Of a stretch of DNA of 64,000 nucleotides, positions 42,908 through 53,825 are shown piece by piece. Location of the stretch: contig OZ020611.1 in NCBI GenBank assembly GCA_963971575.1, forward strand, positions 24,411,279 through 24,475,278. The letters are read 5' to 3'. Below the pieces are notes generated by a model. That model saw only the letters and a list, made by a program, of their open reading frames with translations. It was not told the origin of the DNA and ran no database searches. Within the stretch, counting starts at the first letter, position 1. Every line of letters starts with the position of its first letter. Origin of the DNA: Liopterus haemorrhoidalis (lineage: Eukaryota > Arthropoda > Insecta > Coleoptera > Dytiscidae). A program made the translations under genes and the position numbers.

Positions 42908-44218
42908 CAAGGTGTCTCAAAAGAAATTTTATATTTAGTGGATCGATTAAAAAAAAAGTAAGCCGTATATAGAAAAAATGTTTATTAATTATTAAAATAC
43001 ACTTTTTGGGGATTTATTTCTTAAAAATAATATCGTCTAAATGTAGACCCTCGCGTTCTCGGCACTCATTTAATCGAACAGTAAAATTACTTATGAAGTC
43101 TCGGCAGGTGGACTCAGGGATGGCTGCCATTTCGTGACGGATATTTTCTTTCAAATGCGCCAGTGAAGTCGGTTTATTGGCGTAAACTTTAGATTTAAGA
43201 TAACTCCATAGGAAAAAGTCCATAGGGGTTAAATCTGGACTGCGTGGAGGCCAATTTATGTCCCCTCTCCGGGAGATCAATTTGCCTGAGAAAATTTCAC
43301 GAACACGTGGCAGAGACATATTGGACGTGTGTGAAGTTGCTCCGTCCTGTTGGAACCATGTTCTTTGGTTATAGCCAGGAAAGTTTTGCAGTTCAGGTAC
43401 CAAGAAGTTGTCTAACATCTCCACATAACGCTCTGAATTCACTATAACTGCACGCCCCCTTTCGTCTTCAAAAAAGTAAGGGCCGATAATTCCTCGCGCC
43501 GACATCGCAGCCCATACGGTCACTTTAGGCGAATGTAGGGGTTTCTGATGTTTGCGTTTCGGATTCGTTGCAATCCAGTAGTGGCAGTTCTGCTTATTTA
43601 TGTGGCCATTAAGATGAAAATGAGCTTCATCCGAAAACAAAATGTTGGTAAACGTTGAAAATCGCTCAATCACCTGATTTACGAAATTAAGCCTCTGACT
43701 GGCATCTTGGGGCTTTAATTCTTGCACCAATTGAATTTTGTAGGGGTGCAGCTTTAGGTCTTTGTGCATAATGCGATGTAATGATGATTCTATGCACATT
43801 TAAGGCACTTGCGCGCTTCCGAATTGAAAGGTTCGGGTCGTCACGAACAGACTGATTAACATTCTCCACGTTTTCTACCGTTCTTGATGACCTAGGTCGC
43901 CCGGATTTTGATTTATCCAGCGTTGTACCAGTCTCTTCAAACTTTTTAACCCAATGTCGAATGAGAGGAATGCTTGGCGCATCATTTAAGTGGCGAAAAC
44001 CTCGAATACTGCAGAATTTTCTACGCGCTACAGTCGCCGAATCACCGTTTTTGTAAAACTCTCGCACGAATAACGCGCGGTCTGCTCCCGATAAACGGTC
44101 CATAGCGACTGAATTCCCAAGAACCAGGCTACCGATTGACATAACCCTCGCGCCCCTCGGATACGTTGCGTTCACGCAGTAAGCTAAATAAATATAAAAT
44201 TTCTTTTGAGACACCTTG
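42908..44218 (-). mobile_element. DD41D Tc1/mariner transposon, near-intact
   Basis: The two ends match as inverted repeats over about 30 bp: CAAGGTGTCTCAAAAGAAAT and onward TTTATATTTA. TA flanks both sides (42906-42907 and 44219-44220). The 1311-bp element contains one transposase gene on the minus strand, broken only by a frameshift. Length, ends and the single gene fit a complete Tc1/mariner-superfamily element. Confidence 0.9.
43014..44142 (-). pseudogene. DD41D transposase with one frameshift
   Basis: The first frame (from a likely start at 44142, or MDRLSG at 44103) gives LFVREFYKNGDSATVARRKF, IRHWVKKFEETGTTLDKSKS, GRPRSSRTVENVENVNQSV and NLSIRKRASALNVH: two helix-turn-helix domains. 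After a one-base shift near 43790 the second frame gives SSLHRIMHKDLKLHPYKIQL, FSDEAHFHLNGHINKQN (first Asp), KVTVWAAMSARGIIGPYFFE, WFQQDGATSHTS (second Asp), and WPPRSPDLTPMDFFLW (third Asp in MDFF). I count 41 residues between the second and third, hence DD41D. It stops after DDIIFKK at 43014. All three catalytic residues survive, and only the frameshift inactivates it. Confidence 0.85.
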
Positions 44219-44220
44219 TA

Positions 44221-45083
44221 GATACGTGGCAGGACCTGAGTCTAAAAGCAAATTAAAGAATTCGTGTGACAGGCCAAAACTTTAACCAACGGACAGCGTC
44301 TAAGAACAGAGAAGAAGAGATATTTGTGTTCATTCTCATATTTCTGGAAATTTTGTATTGAGAGTATATTATTGTATGTTTTAGTTCCGTTATTGTGTAT
44401 TCAGGAAATCAACAGGCAAAATTAAAAATATAACAATGACCAAAATTCAATCTCGATTGTCGTTATTTTTCATTTTTCCGAAAATATTGTATGTTTACCA
44501 TTGAGTGAGGTTACTGGTTTTGAATTTTGAAAAAAACAAGCTGAGCAGTGGAACAATTCATCAAACTCATGACACATGAGACAAAGCTTCAAAGATTGAA
44601 GCGGAAATTCCATCAAAATATCAATTTGACAGCTTTACTACCATGGATGGATTGACAGTAAGTGACAAAGTGAAAAAAGCATGTTTAGTAAAAATTCACA
44701 TATTTCAAAATTCCAATTTAATGATTTGCAAAACACAAATTAATATTAACGACTAAACATATATCAAATGATTAAGTAAGGCATGTATCAAAATTCTGTA
44801 GAACGAACGAAATTTTTTCTTAGGAGTTAGGGTTAATAGATCAATAATGTACACCTACTAAAAAATTATTGGAAAATTGCGTAAAAATAAAAATATTTTG
44901 TACATTACTTTCCATCTGATAATTTACGAATCAAGAGATTTCATTTCATAATCCATATTAATATTTTAAAAAAATCAACAATTTTATATCATCTGATAAA
45001 ATAATTGGTTTAAAATATTTGATTTGTTCTATTCAGATACATATCATATACCATACATTGCATCTTCCTCATCTTTCTTCTTC
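44221..45083. other. Unassigned stretch
   Basis: No gene or repeat copy recognised between the DD41D transposon and the SINE. Confidence 0.35.
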
Positions 45084-45325
45084 CAATGGAGTAGCCGAGT
45101 GCATTAAATCGTGCAGTTTGGACTGGTTAATACAGTCTGGATTGTGCGGTCGGTAATTCGATTCTCCGTTGGTGATATTATTCTGGAGAAAATAATATGT
45201 TTACATTACTCTTATTTTACAATCATTCACCCCTCATCCAGGTGTAGGAGCTCGGCCCCTGGCATTGGCGATTAGCCTCGTTGCAGAAATAGGCCGATGA
45301 AAAATAAATAAACAAATAAATAAAA
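45084..45325 (+). mobile_element. tRNA-derived SINE, copy 1
   Basis: The head has an A box (TAGCCGAGTGC at 45092) and a weakened B box (GGTAATTCGATTC near 45150). Then comes a shared body (AATAATATGTTTACATTACT, CATCCAGGTGTAGGAGCTCG, GGCGATTAGCCTCGTTGCAG) and a tail of AAATAAATAAAC. The body is the same as in the minus-strand copy at 49834-50083. No clear target duplication here. SINEs carry no protein and use a LINE's enzyme. Confidence 0.8.
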
Positions 45326-45337
45326 TTCTTTTTCTTT

Positions 45338-45545
45338 AGCATATATTCACCCACTTCTGAACATAGGCCCCCCACATCCTATACATCTTTATCTTGAGCT
45401 ATTATATTCCATTGATTCGCAGCGATGCTTTTTATGTAGTCAAGCCAGCGATTTTTAGGTCTTCCTGCGCTCTTATTTATCCTCCAGGTTACGTCTGTCT
45501 GGTAACGTGTCCTGCTGAGCTTCATTTAAGGTTAGCAATGCGGTG
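45338..45545 (-). pseudogene. RTE-like LINE C-terminal scrap
   Basis: The minus strand reads AGRPKNRWLDYIKSIAANQW, NIIAQDKD, a stop, then GGLCSEVGE. This matches the end of insect RTE-type proteins (GRPKKRW, DD, GNxWxRxAQDRxxW, EAYVQQW) and their final bases. It lies head-on between the SINE tail and the LINE at 45604. There is no catalytic domain, and the reading frame is broken. Confidence 0.6.
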
Positions 45546-45603
45546 TATTACTCCTGTAATTTTACTGCATCCCTTACCTTGATTTTGTTGTATGTATTTC
45601 TAG

Positions 45604-47302
45604 ACCAAATGCTATAGTGTTAGCAAAAACTTAACTTCAAAGATACCTCCAAATATACCAATGCAGACCGAAATGTTACAATTGATTAAGCAAAATACCA
45701 ACACTTTTTTTCTTAAACCAACTGACCATTCCGAAGTAAGAAATGAAATCTTTAGTTTAAAACACAATAAGTCCCCTGGTTTTGATGGTTTTACCGCAGA
45801 ACTTTTAAAACATATTTGCACCTCAATCGAAGTGCCATTGTCGGATATCATAAATAAATGTCTGTCAGCAGGATATTGCCCCAATATTTTCAAGATTGCA
45901 ATTGTCAAACCTATTGACAAAAAAGGTCCATTAGATGAAGTTAATAATTACAGACCTATATCACTAATTACAAATTTTTCCAAAGTCTTCGAAAAAATCA
46001 GAAATAAAAGATTGTTATCTTTCTTAAATAAATCTAATATTTTAAAAAATAGTCAATATGGTTTCTTAGAAAACAAAGGTACGGATGATGCTATTTCCCA
46101 TCTTTCTAATAATGTATACAAAAGTTTAGATAACTCTGCCTAGTTCTGCGGTCTTCCTTGACCTAGCGAAGGCTTTTGACACTGTTGACCACCGACTGTT
46201 ACTATCTAAATTAGAAATATATGGCATTCGCGGTTTACCGCTCCAGCTTTTTACAAGTTACCTTAGTAACAGAGAACAGGTTGTAAAGGTAGGTGGATCT
46301 AGCAGTGAAAAAAAGTTGGTAACCAGTGGCGTGCCACAAGGAACAGTCATGGGGCCAACACTATTTTTGATTTATATTAATGATCTGTTGGAACTGCCAA
46401 ATGTAACCGGTAAAATAATTGCTTATGCTGATGATACAGTATTATGCAATGAGGCGCAATCATGGAAAGATGTAAAAATTGCAATGGAGCGGGATATGAC
46501 AATAATAAAAAACTGGCTAGATACAAATTTGTTAACTTTAAATTATTCTAAATCCTGTTTTATTAATTTCTCAATATATAATAACAATCAACCCTCCTTC
46601 GATACTATAGTACTCCATAATGAAGATTGTAAGGTATTATTAGACTGTCAGTGCGAGATAGGTATCAGAAAATCAGATAAAATCAAATATCTGGGTTTAA
46701 TTATAGACGAGCACTTTAGATGGGATGAACATATAAACAAATTAGTAACTAATTTACGGAAAACTTACTATATTTTTAAAAAATTAAGGGAGATCATGCC
46801 AGTCAGAATTCTGTATAATTTTTATTATGGATTAGTACAGTCGATATTGTCTTATGGGATAATTGGCTGGGGTGCTGCAGCCGATAAATATCTTAAGAAA
46901 ATAGTTATATGTCAAAAAATTATTCTTAAAATTTTAAATAAAAAATCTATGTCATATCCAAGCGATAAACTTTTCAAAGAATCAAAAGCCATGAATTTGT
47001 ATCAATTATATACCTTGTCAATATTGCAATATACACATAAAAACAAAAATATTATAACAAGGCTGTCTCACAGTTATAACACTCGCAATAAACAACAAGC
47101 TAAACATAACAAATCTATTAAGAAAATTGGACAACGATGCTTTTCTTACTTTGTACCAAAAATATTTAATAAATTCCAACAATACTGTAATCAAAATGTA
47201 AACAATAATGGTAATATAATAAAATATAATTATAAGAAATTGTCAAAAGAATTTTGTAAAAACTTATCTGGTGAGGATTTAAAATCGTTATATAATATGT
47301 AA
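45604..47302 (+). pseudogene. Reverse transcriptase of a Jockey/CR1-like LINE
   Basis: The first frame, up to 46143, holds HNKSPGFDGFTAELLKH, IFKIAIVKPIDKKG, and NNYRPISLITNFSKVFEK. A frameshift near 46142 moves the gene into a second frame with SAVFLDLAKAFDTVDHRLLL, SGVPQGTVMGPTLFLIYIND, AYADDTVL (catalytic YADD, near 46424), LLTLNYSKS, KYLGLIIDEHFRWDEHI, then the C-terminal domain with YGIIGWG, SYNTRNK and a final ISSGEDL-like end. Motif order and spacing are those of Jockey/CR1-group LINEs. Apart from the frameshift and the missing 5' half, all reverse transcriptase blocks are present, making this the best-preserved one in the window. Confidence 0.9.
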
Positions 47303-47703
47303 ATAATTAATTGAACAATTTGTTTCTTAACTTTATTGTAATAAGCGTAAATAAATAGCATAAATAATAATTTATAAATTCACAAATAAAATTGTATTTG
47401 AACACCACACACAGACTGGTCTCCTACAGTCTATAGTGGTAGCATATACTTATCCTCCAGTTTCTCTGGAAGAATTAGAATATGCGTCTTCTTTATTTAT
47501 TTATCTACTCACAATTTATTTTTTTTTTCTGTTCTAACCTACTTAATTTTCATATTCAATAACGATATTTTAAAACGTGTTTGAATTGTATAAACGTTAT
47601 TGTAAATGTACTTTATATTTTTGTCATGTAAATAACAAAATTGTATATATATATATATATATATATTTTGATAAATAAATAAATAATAATAATAATAATA
47701 ATA
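45604..47703 (+). mobile_element. Jockey/CR1-like LINE, 5'-truncated
   Basis: Carries a reverse transcriptase gene from about 45604, its stop codon at 47302, and a 3' untranslated part ending in an (AT)n tract and ATAAATAAATAATAATAATA (47669-47703). The variable short tail is the mark of target-primed reverse transcription. The apurinic endonuclease and any first gene are absent, so the copy was 5'-truncated on insertion. It abuts the RTE scrap at 45338-45545. Confidence 0.85.
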
Positions 47704-48079
47704 GAATGTGTAACAATTTTCCTACGACTACTTTGGAAATGTCTCATTTCGATATTGTTAGTTGACAGGTATTTAAATTAACTCCGCATGTTATTATCAT
47801 TGCCACTAATGTGCACGCAAGCGTACCATTAATGCGCAGGCAATGTGCATGTACAAAATAAAATGCGCATTTCCATTAGTGCTAATTTATTAATTTTCGT
47901 ACAGCCTGCCTGAACATGTAAGGCAGGCATTTTTATTTCCGTACCGGCTGCACGGACATTAATGACTGTCAACAGTATTTACATTGCATATTCTTGATTA
48001 ATGTTTCTTGAAAAATACTAATCGTAAGAAAATCATAGAGACGATAAAACTACACATTCTGTGCTAGTTGTACAATATA
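47704..48079. other. Unassigned stretch with a GC hairpin
   Basis: GCCTGCCTGAACATGTAAGG (47906 onward) followed by CAGGC forms a short perfect stem. Words such as CATTAATG and GTACC recur around it, and GTTGACAG sits near 47760 and, inverted, near 47970, so a small inverted-end element is possible. Confidence 0.35.
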
Positions 48080-48228
48080 CGAGGGATATTTCCTAAATTC
48101 TGGGAATTGTGCTATAATTAAATTACGCCGAACTTACAGGCAATGTTATTGGTGCCAGACAAGTCTTGCCATGTTTATGCAACTATCTAGTGCAAGCTAA
48201 AGTCCCAGAACTTTGGAAACATCCCTCG
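48080..48228. mobile_element. Mariner-type MITE with TA flanks
   Basis: Starts CGAGGGATATTTCC and ends with the inverse of CGAGGGATGTTTCC. About 28 bp match at each end, with TA on both sides (48078-48079 and 48229-48230). 149 bp, no coding. The CGAGGG start is shared with the two mariner elements here, though the inner ends differ. Confidence 0.8.
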
Positions 48229-49819
48229 TACTATTTTTTGCATACTTTTGTCACAAGTCGCATCAAAACAATTATTTTTGTCACAAACATTTTTCAAAGT
48301 TCCGAAATATTCTATATTTTTGGAAATAGTAATGGCACAAAAACAAAATTTAAAAAAAATACATATCCGATCTTACTTCAGATATTCCACACAATATGGC
48401 AGATCAGTAACCATATTATGTGAATTTTTGAATGGATTACCAAGGCACAAAAGATTTACTTTACGCCCGGTAGTAGAAAACTTGTTTCGCTCGTTGAACT
48501 ACGTAGAAGAACTTTTATATGATATCTGTTTTACTTTATTTAAAATTATTTTTTCTTTCAAAAATTGGTGTAAAAAATTTTCGGGCGTTTTCCGACGTCC
48601 TTTGTCGAGCGGTTCAAGAATTTCATACGAAAGGCATATTTTTATTACAAAATGCATTTAAAATAAATGTAGTTTAAAAAAAAAATCATTCCTCAATCTA
48701 CGCATTAATAGTTATCATTTGATATCCAAAATTAATTTTTCAAAAAAAAAAAAATCGTTTTTGTTTTTTTTAGGTGTCAAATTTCAAATCGTGCTCATCA
48801 ACGAAGTTCTGATCCTGGCTACCTAGCCGCGTCAGCAAATCAGGCAGTCCCCGCCTTTTTACTTTATTTTTAATTTGGAAATAATTGAATTCCAAATTAT
48901 AATTAGTCAATCTTAAAATTGAAGCGAGCCAAAAAGCCACCTCCACCGTGTCATGTTTTAAAATCTGAAATAAATTATGAATGGCAAAAAAGCAACAATT
49001 CTTCTACTATTTTTACATTATTATCATTTTATACATTGACATTTAAAATAAATAACAAAAATAATTGATTCCCGCTTTTGGATACGCGTATAGGGATAGA
49101 GAAGGTAAGTTCTCAATTTCTAGACCTCCGGCCATTGATTGACATTATGTTTTTCATTTTTTGTACAATATTACAACCACGAAAGTCACTTTTGAATACC
49201 CCCTTAAAATAGCATTCCACGTGGGTGACACTTGGTTGCCTTCCGCTAGTATCGGCCCTGCATCAACTTAACCGTTTTAAATAGAATTTTAAATTCGTCT
49301 TGTCAAACTATGAGCCTACAAATCTCTCGCACCTTGCAGTGGCACCTAAAATTTTACTTCTGATATAAAAGAATCTAACATGCTAGTAGTTCAAAAAATA
49401 GTTGTGCAAGCCACTGTAAACAACCATTTGTCGAACATTAAAAATTATATGTTGAAAATTGTTAGTTTTCCTAAAATAACAATTTAAATATTATAACAAA
49501 CATTGTTCATTGTTTTACAAGTTTAAAATGTTACCATTTTATTGTAATTTTAAAATATTAGCCTGAGGGCTGTGAATAAATCAATGAAATGGTGTAGTAA
49601 AAGAGTCATATGGGACAGTGCAGCCATATTTATTTATTATCAGCTGACGCATAAGAGTTAAAAATAGTAATATTTTACGGAAAGTATATGATAAAATATT
49701 TCATATGCCCTAATAATTATGTATGTGAAATATTATGACAAAGGCAAATGCGAAACTGGGATCAAATAAGTTTATGATGTTGAATTCAGCACGTAAATCA
49801 TCCGAAAGCAGTTTAGAAT
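48229..49819. other. Unassigned stretch with a 137-codon open frame
   Basis: A plus-strand frame at 48248-48661 (137 codons) begins in the MITE flank and shows no known domain. I do not call it a gene. 48665-48745 echoes repeat C. The rest is unassigned. Confidence 0.3.
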
Positions 49820-49833
49820 TTGGCAGGAATTAT

Positions 49834-50083
49834 TATTATTATATTATTTATTTTACATCGGCCTTTATTTCTGCAACGAGGCTAATCGCCGATGCCAGGG
49901 GGCGAGCTCCTACACCTGGATGAAGGGTGAATGATTGTGAAAATGAGAGTAATGTAAACATATTATTCTCGCCCGAATAATATCACCAACGAAACAGGCT
50001 CGAACCACAGACCGGACAGTCGTACTGGGTTTCCACCAGTACAAACCGCACGACTAAATGCGTTCGGCCACCACGTTGGCTGT
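49834..50083 (-). mobile_element. tRNA-derived SINE, copy 2, with 14-bp duplication
   Basis: On the minus strand the head has A box TGGCCGAACGC and a good B box GGTTCGAGCC, then the same body as at 45084-45325 (AATAATATGTTTACATTACT, CATCCAGGTGTAGGAGCTCG) and a TAATATAATAATAATA-like tail. TTGGCAGGAATTAT stands at 49820-49833 and again at 50084-50097, a 14-bp target duplication. This defines the element's limits and shows LINE-assisted insertion. Its better-kept promoter boxes suggest it is younger than copy 1. Confidence 0.9.
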
Positions 50084-50097
50084 TGGCAGGAATTATG

Positions 50098-50519
50098 AAA
50101 GATTTTGATGAAATGGCAATAAAGAAATCCCAGGTTAATATGAGAAGGTCAATATCAGAAAGCTGGCTACATGTTACCATATGTACTTACTAGAAATTTG
50201 GGTGGCAGCATTTCAAGCCTACTAGCTAAAGCAACGACTTATTATTAATGTGCTTATGCATCTTTTTTTAACATGCTATAACTTTTTAATTTTGTCGAGT
50301 CAAACCAATGTTGGTATAAAGTTTTTTTGTTTAAAATTGTTTGAAGAACATGCCTTTTAAGTTTGGCAGATTTCTCTTGAGTCACTCTGTAAGGAAAATA
50401 AGTGAATATATAGGTCTGTTTTGTACACAAATATCATATAACTGATATGGGCTACAATATATAACAGCGTCGAATCGTCGAGAGCACTTTGCTAATAAAT
50501 TAAAAATATTTAACAAATT
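50098..50519. other. Unassigned stretch
   Basis: No gene or repeat copy recognised. Confidence 0.35.
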
Positions 50520-51030
50520 TCGGTGAGAGCTCATTCATGGCTGAAGAACCTTCTGGATACGAACATTTTGTCACAAGTAGCCCAGAGATAATTATAGGTA
50601 GAATCAGACAACAGTGTCTGGAGTCTGGATTTTGTTTATTGCCTACTAGCGTGGCACGCTGTATACGCGTCCGTTCAAAATGCTGTATTCCGTTTGTTAC
50701 TAGAATGCGCCATGTACTTCGACAGAAGAGTTTTCTTTCCCAATCTGGGCTAAGCATATGATATAACTTGAGGTTAGTTTTTAGCTTGTCTTTTTAGCGT
50801 TGCTCCAGGCCCCTCTCCAACTCTGAGTCTAGTAAATTTTCTGGTAACCTAGTATTTGGTATTCATTTGACATGTCCAACCCACCGCTATTGACTTTGGT
50901 GCAGTATGGCCTCAATACTGACGTTATCAGCTTTAGCCAACACTTTTGTGTTCAACAAAATTTTGCCATTTGACTTTTAGCATCGGCCTAAGGGTCTTTG
51001 GTGAATTCTTTCTAGAGGTTTAACCCATTA
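50520..51030 (-). pseudogene. LINE C-terminal end with zinc-finger-like terminus
   Basis: In broken frames the minus strand reads NSPKTLRPMLKVKWQ, GHTAPKSIAVGWTCQMNTKY, GPGATLKRQAKN, then near the end SDSTYN and TCDKMFVSRRFFSHE. The order corresponds to the tail of a LINE type found in insects and other animals: a KIKW segment, a RRLRWxGHVxRM segment, GxxxKRYKDxLK, and a final CDxxxxSRIGLxSH motif. The reverse transcriptase part is missing. Assignment is by pattern only and the copy is very decayed. Confidence 0.5.
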
Positions 51031-51553
51031 ATGGCCAAGGTATTAAAAAAAAATATATTTTTCACAAATAAATTATTGCAAATTAATTAAAATACATCAA
51101 CTTAGACAATTATTGCGTTTTTTTTTAAATTTATATGCTTAACTCTACAGGAATATAAGGATGCGTATACGCACCTTTGGCTAATAACAATATCATATAT
51201 AAGTAAACATGTAATAAGCAAATTATTTTTTTATGAATGAAATATGTACTTTATTTGGAATGAAATATTTCAAAATACATTGGGTGTAGATGTACTTTAC
51301 ATTTTATACATAAATAAATGGTGTTACTCTTTTTTTTCAGACACAATCTGCTTTTTTTCTTGCATTCGTTTCATGCATCATTATCAGATGACTAATATTA
51401 TCAAATCTGATGACATTTGGTAAAAGGTTTTTTGAGAGACGCCCGTTTGAATTTGTTGCTTCTTTATCTATATCCATTGTATCTGCATTACACTGATACT
51501 TCACAAGAGCAACTGTTAGTCGTGACCGAAAATCCAATTAAGAAATTTTACTA
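51031..51553. other. Unassigned, probably LINE 3' region
   Basis: Follows the stop of the minus-strand LINE at 51554, so its left part may be that element's 3' untranslated sequence. The boundary is not visible. Confidence 0.35.
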
Positions 51554-52589
51554 TCAATTGACAACTGTATAATAATTTTTGCTATTTCTGGATTTGTTCA
51601 AGCGAAGATACTGAGAACGGATATCGTTTTTTGAGCGAGTATTGTATTCATGCGATTCTCCAAGAGTAGTGAATTTGTTCAAATTCTTATGTATTAGCAA
51701 GAGGCAATTATAAATGAATAATGCTGGTAAGGTCATTATTTTGAGACTTGTAAAATAATCTCGACATTCGGCTCTGTAGGCAGCGCCGGCGATAATTCTG
51801 ACAGCTTTACGCTGAAGGCTAAAAATTCTGTCAGCGGACGGAGAATGTCCCCATATAAGTATCTCATAATTTAGGTGGGATTGAAATAATGAAAAATAGG
51901 CTCTCAATACGATCTCTTTACATACTTCGTATTTCAACCTCCTTATTAGGTAGATGGTGGACCTAAGCTTTCGACTAAGAAATTCCGTGTGTTGGTCCCA
52001 CTTTCGTAAATGAGGGTCTACGTGGATTCCAAGAAACTTGGCGTAATAAGGGTTTTCAAATTTTTTTTTGAAAACAGTAGTTTCCTAAACCTAAGAGTTT
52101 CCTAAACCCTAGTTTCCTAAACTTAAGTTTCCTAGTAGTAAACAGCAGGGCCTGGGATTTGTCCGTGTCTAAGCATAATTTATTGGTGTTAAAACAAGAA
52201 TTTGCTTCAGCTGTCAAGGATCTATTCTCGGAAAGGAGAGCACTTCGATTTGAGTTTCTAGTTAATAAAAAGGGGTAGGTCATCAACATATATTAAAAAG
52301 AGTAACGGACCAAGTATGGAACCTTGTGGAGCACCAAACTGTAACGTAAGAGTTTTAGATTATTATTGTCAAGCTGAGTAAATTGCTTCCTATCCGATAG
52401 ATATGATCTAAGCAAGGAGCAGCTGTTTTCATCAAAACCATAAAGATATAGCTTATTTAATAAAATGTTATGCGAGATGCAATCAAATGCTTTGCTGAGA
52501 TCTAAGAAGGTACCAACACAGTATTCCAATGCGTCCACAATATAACCGGCAAAGTCCAAAACAGTGAAAGAGCAGACAACTGCATACAA
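51554..52589 (-). pseudogene. Jockey/CR1-like LINE remnant
   Basis: Minus-strand frames carry GTFLDLSKAFDCISHNILLN, KLYLYGFDENSCSLLRSYLS, then broken pieces LVLHKVPYLV and FLIYVDDLP, NTNKLCLDTDKSQALLFTTR, then after a repeat-caused shift EVCKEIVLRAYFSLFQSHLN, IWGHSPSADRIFSLQRKAVR, IIAGAAYRAECRDYFTSLKI, and EYNTRSKNDI. These are palm and C-terminal segments of a Jockey/CR1-type reverse transcriptase. The YADD block is deleted. A different family from 45604-47703, and far older. Confidence 0.8.
52078..52135. repeat. Minisatellite inside the LINE remnant
   Basis: About four copies of AGTTTCCTAAACCCTA-like units. The expansion breaks the reverse transcriptase frame at this point. Confidence 0.75.
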
Positions 52590-52647
52590 AAGTTACAATA
52601 GTTATACCCATTTTCATATCTAGCCTTCTAATTCTAGTTTATTTTGG

Positions 52648-52708
<61 letters not shown>

Positions 52709-53743
52709 ATAATATTTACAAATACCTCAGTGATATTGGCCGGAACTTTAAATTTGTAAGCAATTCGTATCGTCCTTGTTTGTTTACATCAGCGTCGTTG
52801 TATCAATAGCGAATGCACAATACAGCGAGAACAGAGCACATATCGCATCACCGTACGCTGCGCTTAGAGAGGGAGCAGCGATCTCTGTATCTGATATTTT
52901 TAACCGAACATAATCGTTCCGATATAAGCCGTTCCCATGCACCTTCTATATAGCATGCATCTCTCCAACACTGTTTTGCATAATGTTACCCTTGGGTAGA
53001 CAAACCCCCGTTACACAATGAGATTCTTTTTTGTATTCTTGTGCTTTCTTCTTTATTCGCTCCTTCTTTCCGGATTCCTATATACATTTCTTCCCAGACA
53101 CTTCCGTACTTTCTGCTATGGATTTTTGTGTTTAACAGTGGTGTTTCCGTTTTCTGAACTCAGGACTTTTCACGTCCATCCGTTGTTTTGTGGACGCCCT
53201 ATATGATGTATGTTCAGTTTACATTGTTCGAATAAAACTTCATAATTGTCGGATGCATTGTGGTAATTTAACTCACCGTATTCATTGTTGGAATATTAAA
53301 CGGTTCTCAAGATAGAACTTCCATGAAATATATAATTAGGTTTTTTCCTTTTTATTTTATATAATCTTTTATTCTTGCGCTTTCCTTGCGAAAAACTTTT
53401 TAAAAAATTACTTTTAATTTTTCTTAGTTTTTCAAAAGTTCTTTTTCTTTTAGATTTATGTGTCGTATAATAGTATTGTTGGACAGAGTGAATAAAACAG
53501 TTATATTTACAGTTGCCGCGGATCTGTGGTAACACTTACTTACGGAGCAATGGAAGGCAGGATCAATCCCGTTGTTTGCGCTGCTCTCAAAAGAAGAATT
53601 TTTCTTGAGCTGGGTTGTTTTGACGATATGCAGGGTTACTAAATTCTCGACTTTTATGAAACTTTGGGAAGCCAACCGGTGTATCGTAGTGGTACCACAG
53701 GTGCATTGCGTTTCTAAGGTCTCAGGGTTACTGCCGCTAGACG
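52590..53743. other. Unassigned stretch with an (AG)n tract
   Basis: 52650-52706 is a pure AG microsatellite. 52780-52960 is GC-richer with no recognised content. Minus-strand frames at 53296-53675 lie downstream of a Penelope-type motif and may belong to that element, but show no known domain. Confidence 0.35.
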
Positions 53744-53776
53744 TACATCTCGACTACGAAGTAGCCATCTTCAATA
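53744..53776 (-). ncRNA. Decayed hammerhead-like motif
   Basis: On the minus strand: TTGAAGAT, stem GGCTAC, loop TTCG, stem TAGTC, GAGATGTACG. This is the CTGAAGA, stem, GAAACGT order with mutations in both blocks. It suggests another Penelope-type end. Confidence 0.35.
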
Positions 53777-53825
53777 GCTGAATAAAACTGAGAGAAATTA
53801 AAAGTTACAGAAATTATATAAACGG

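Noticed and set aside
47906..47935. GC-rich hairpin followed by T residues, resembling a bacterial terminator
   Set aside because: The setting is an insect genome and there is no upstream gene on that strand. More likely part of a small repeat.
48248..48661. 137-codon plus-strand open frame after the mariner-type MITE
   Set aside because: No recognisable domain. It overlaps a second frame and shows no splice or repeat evidence. Worth a database search but not called.
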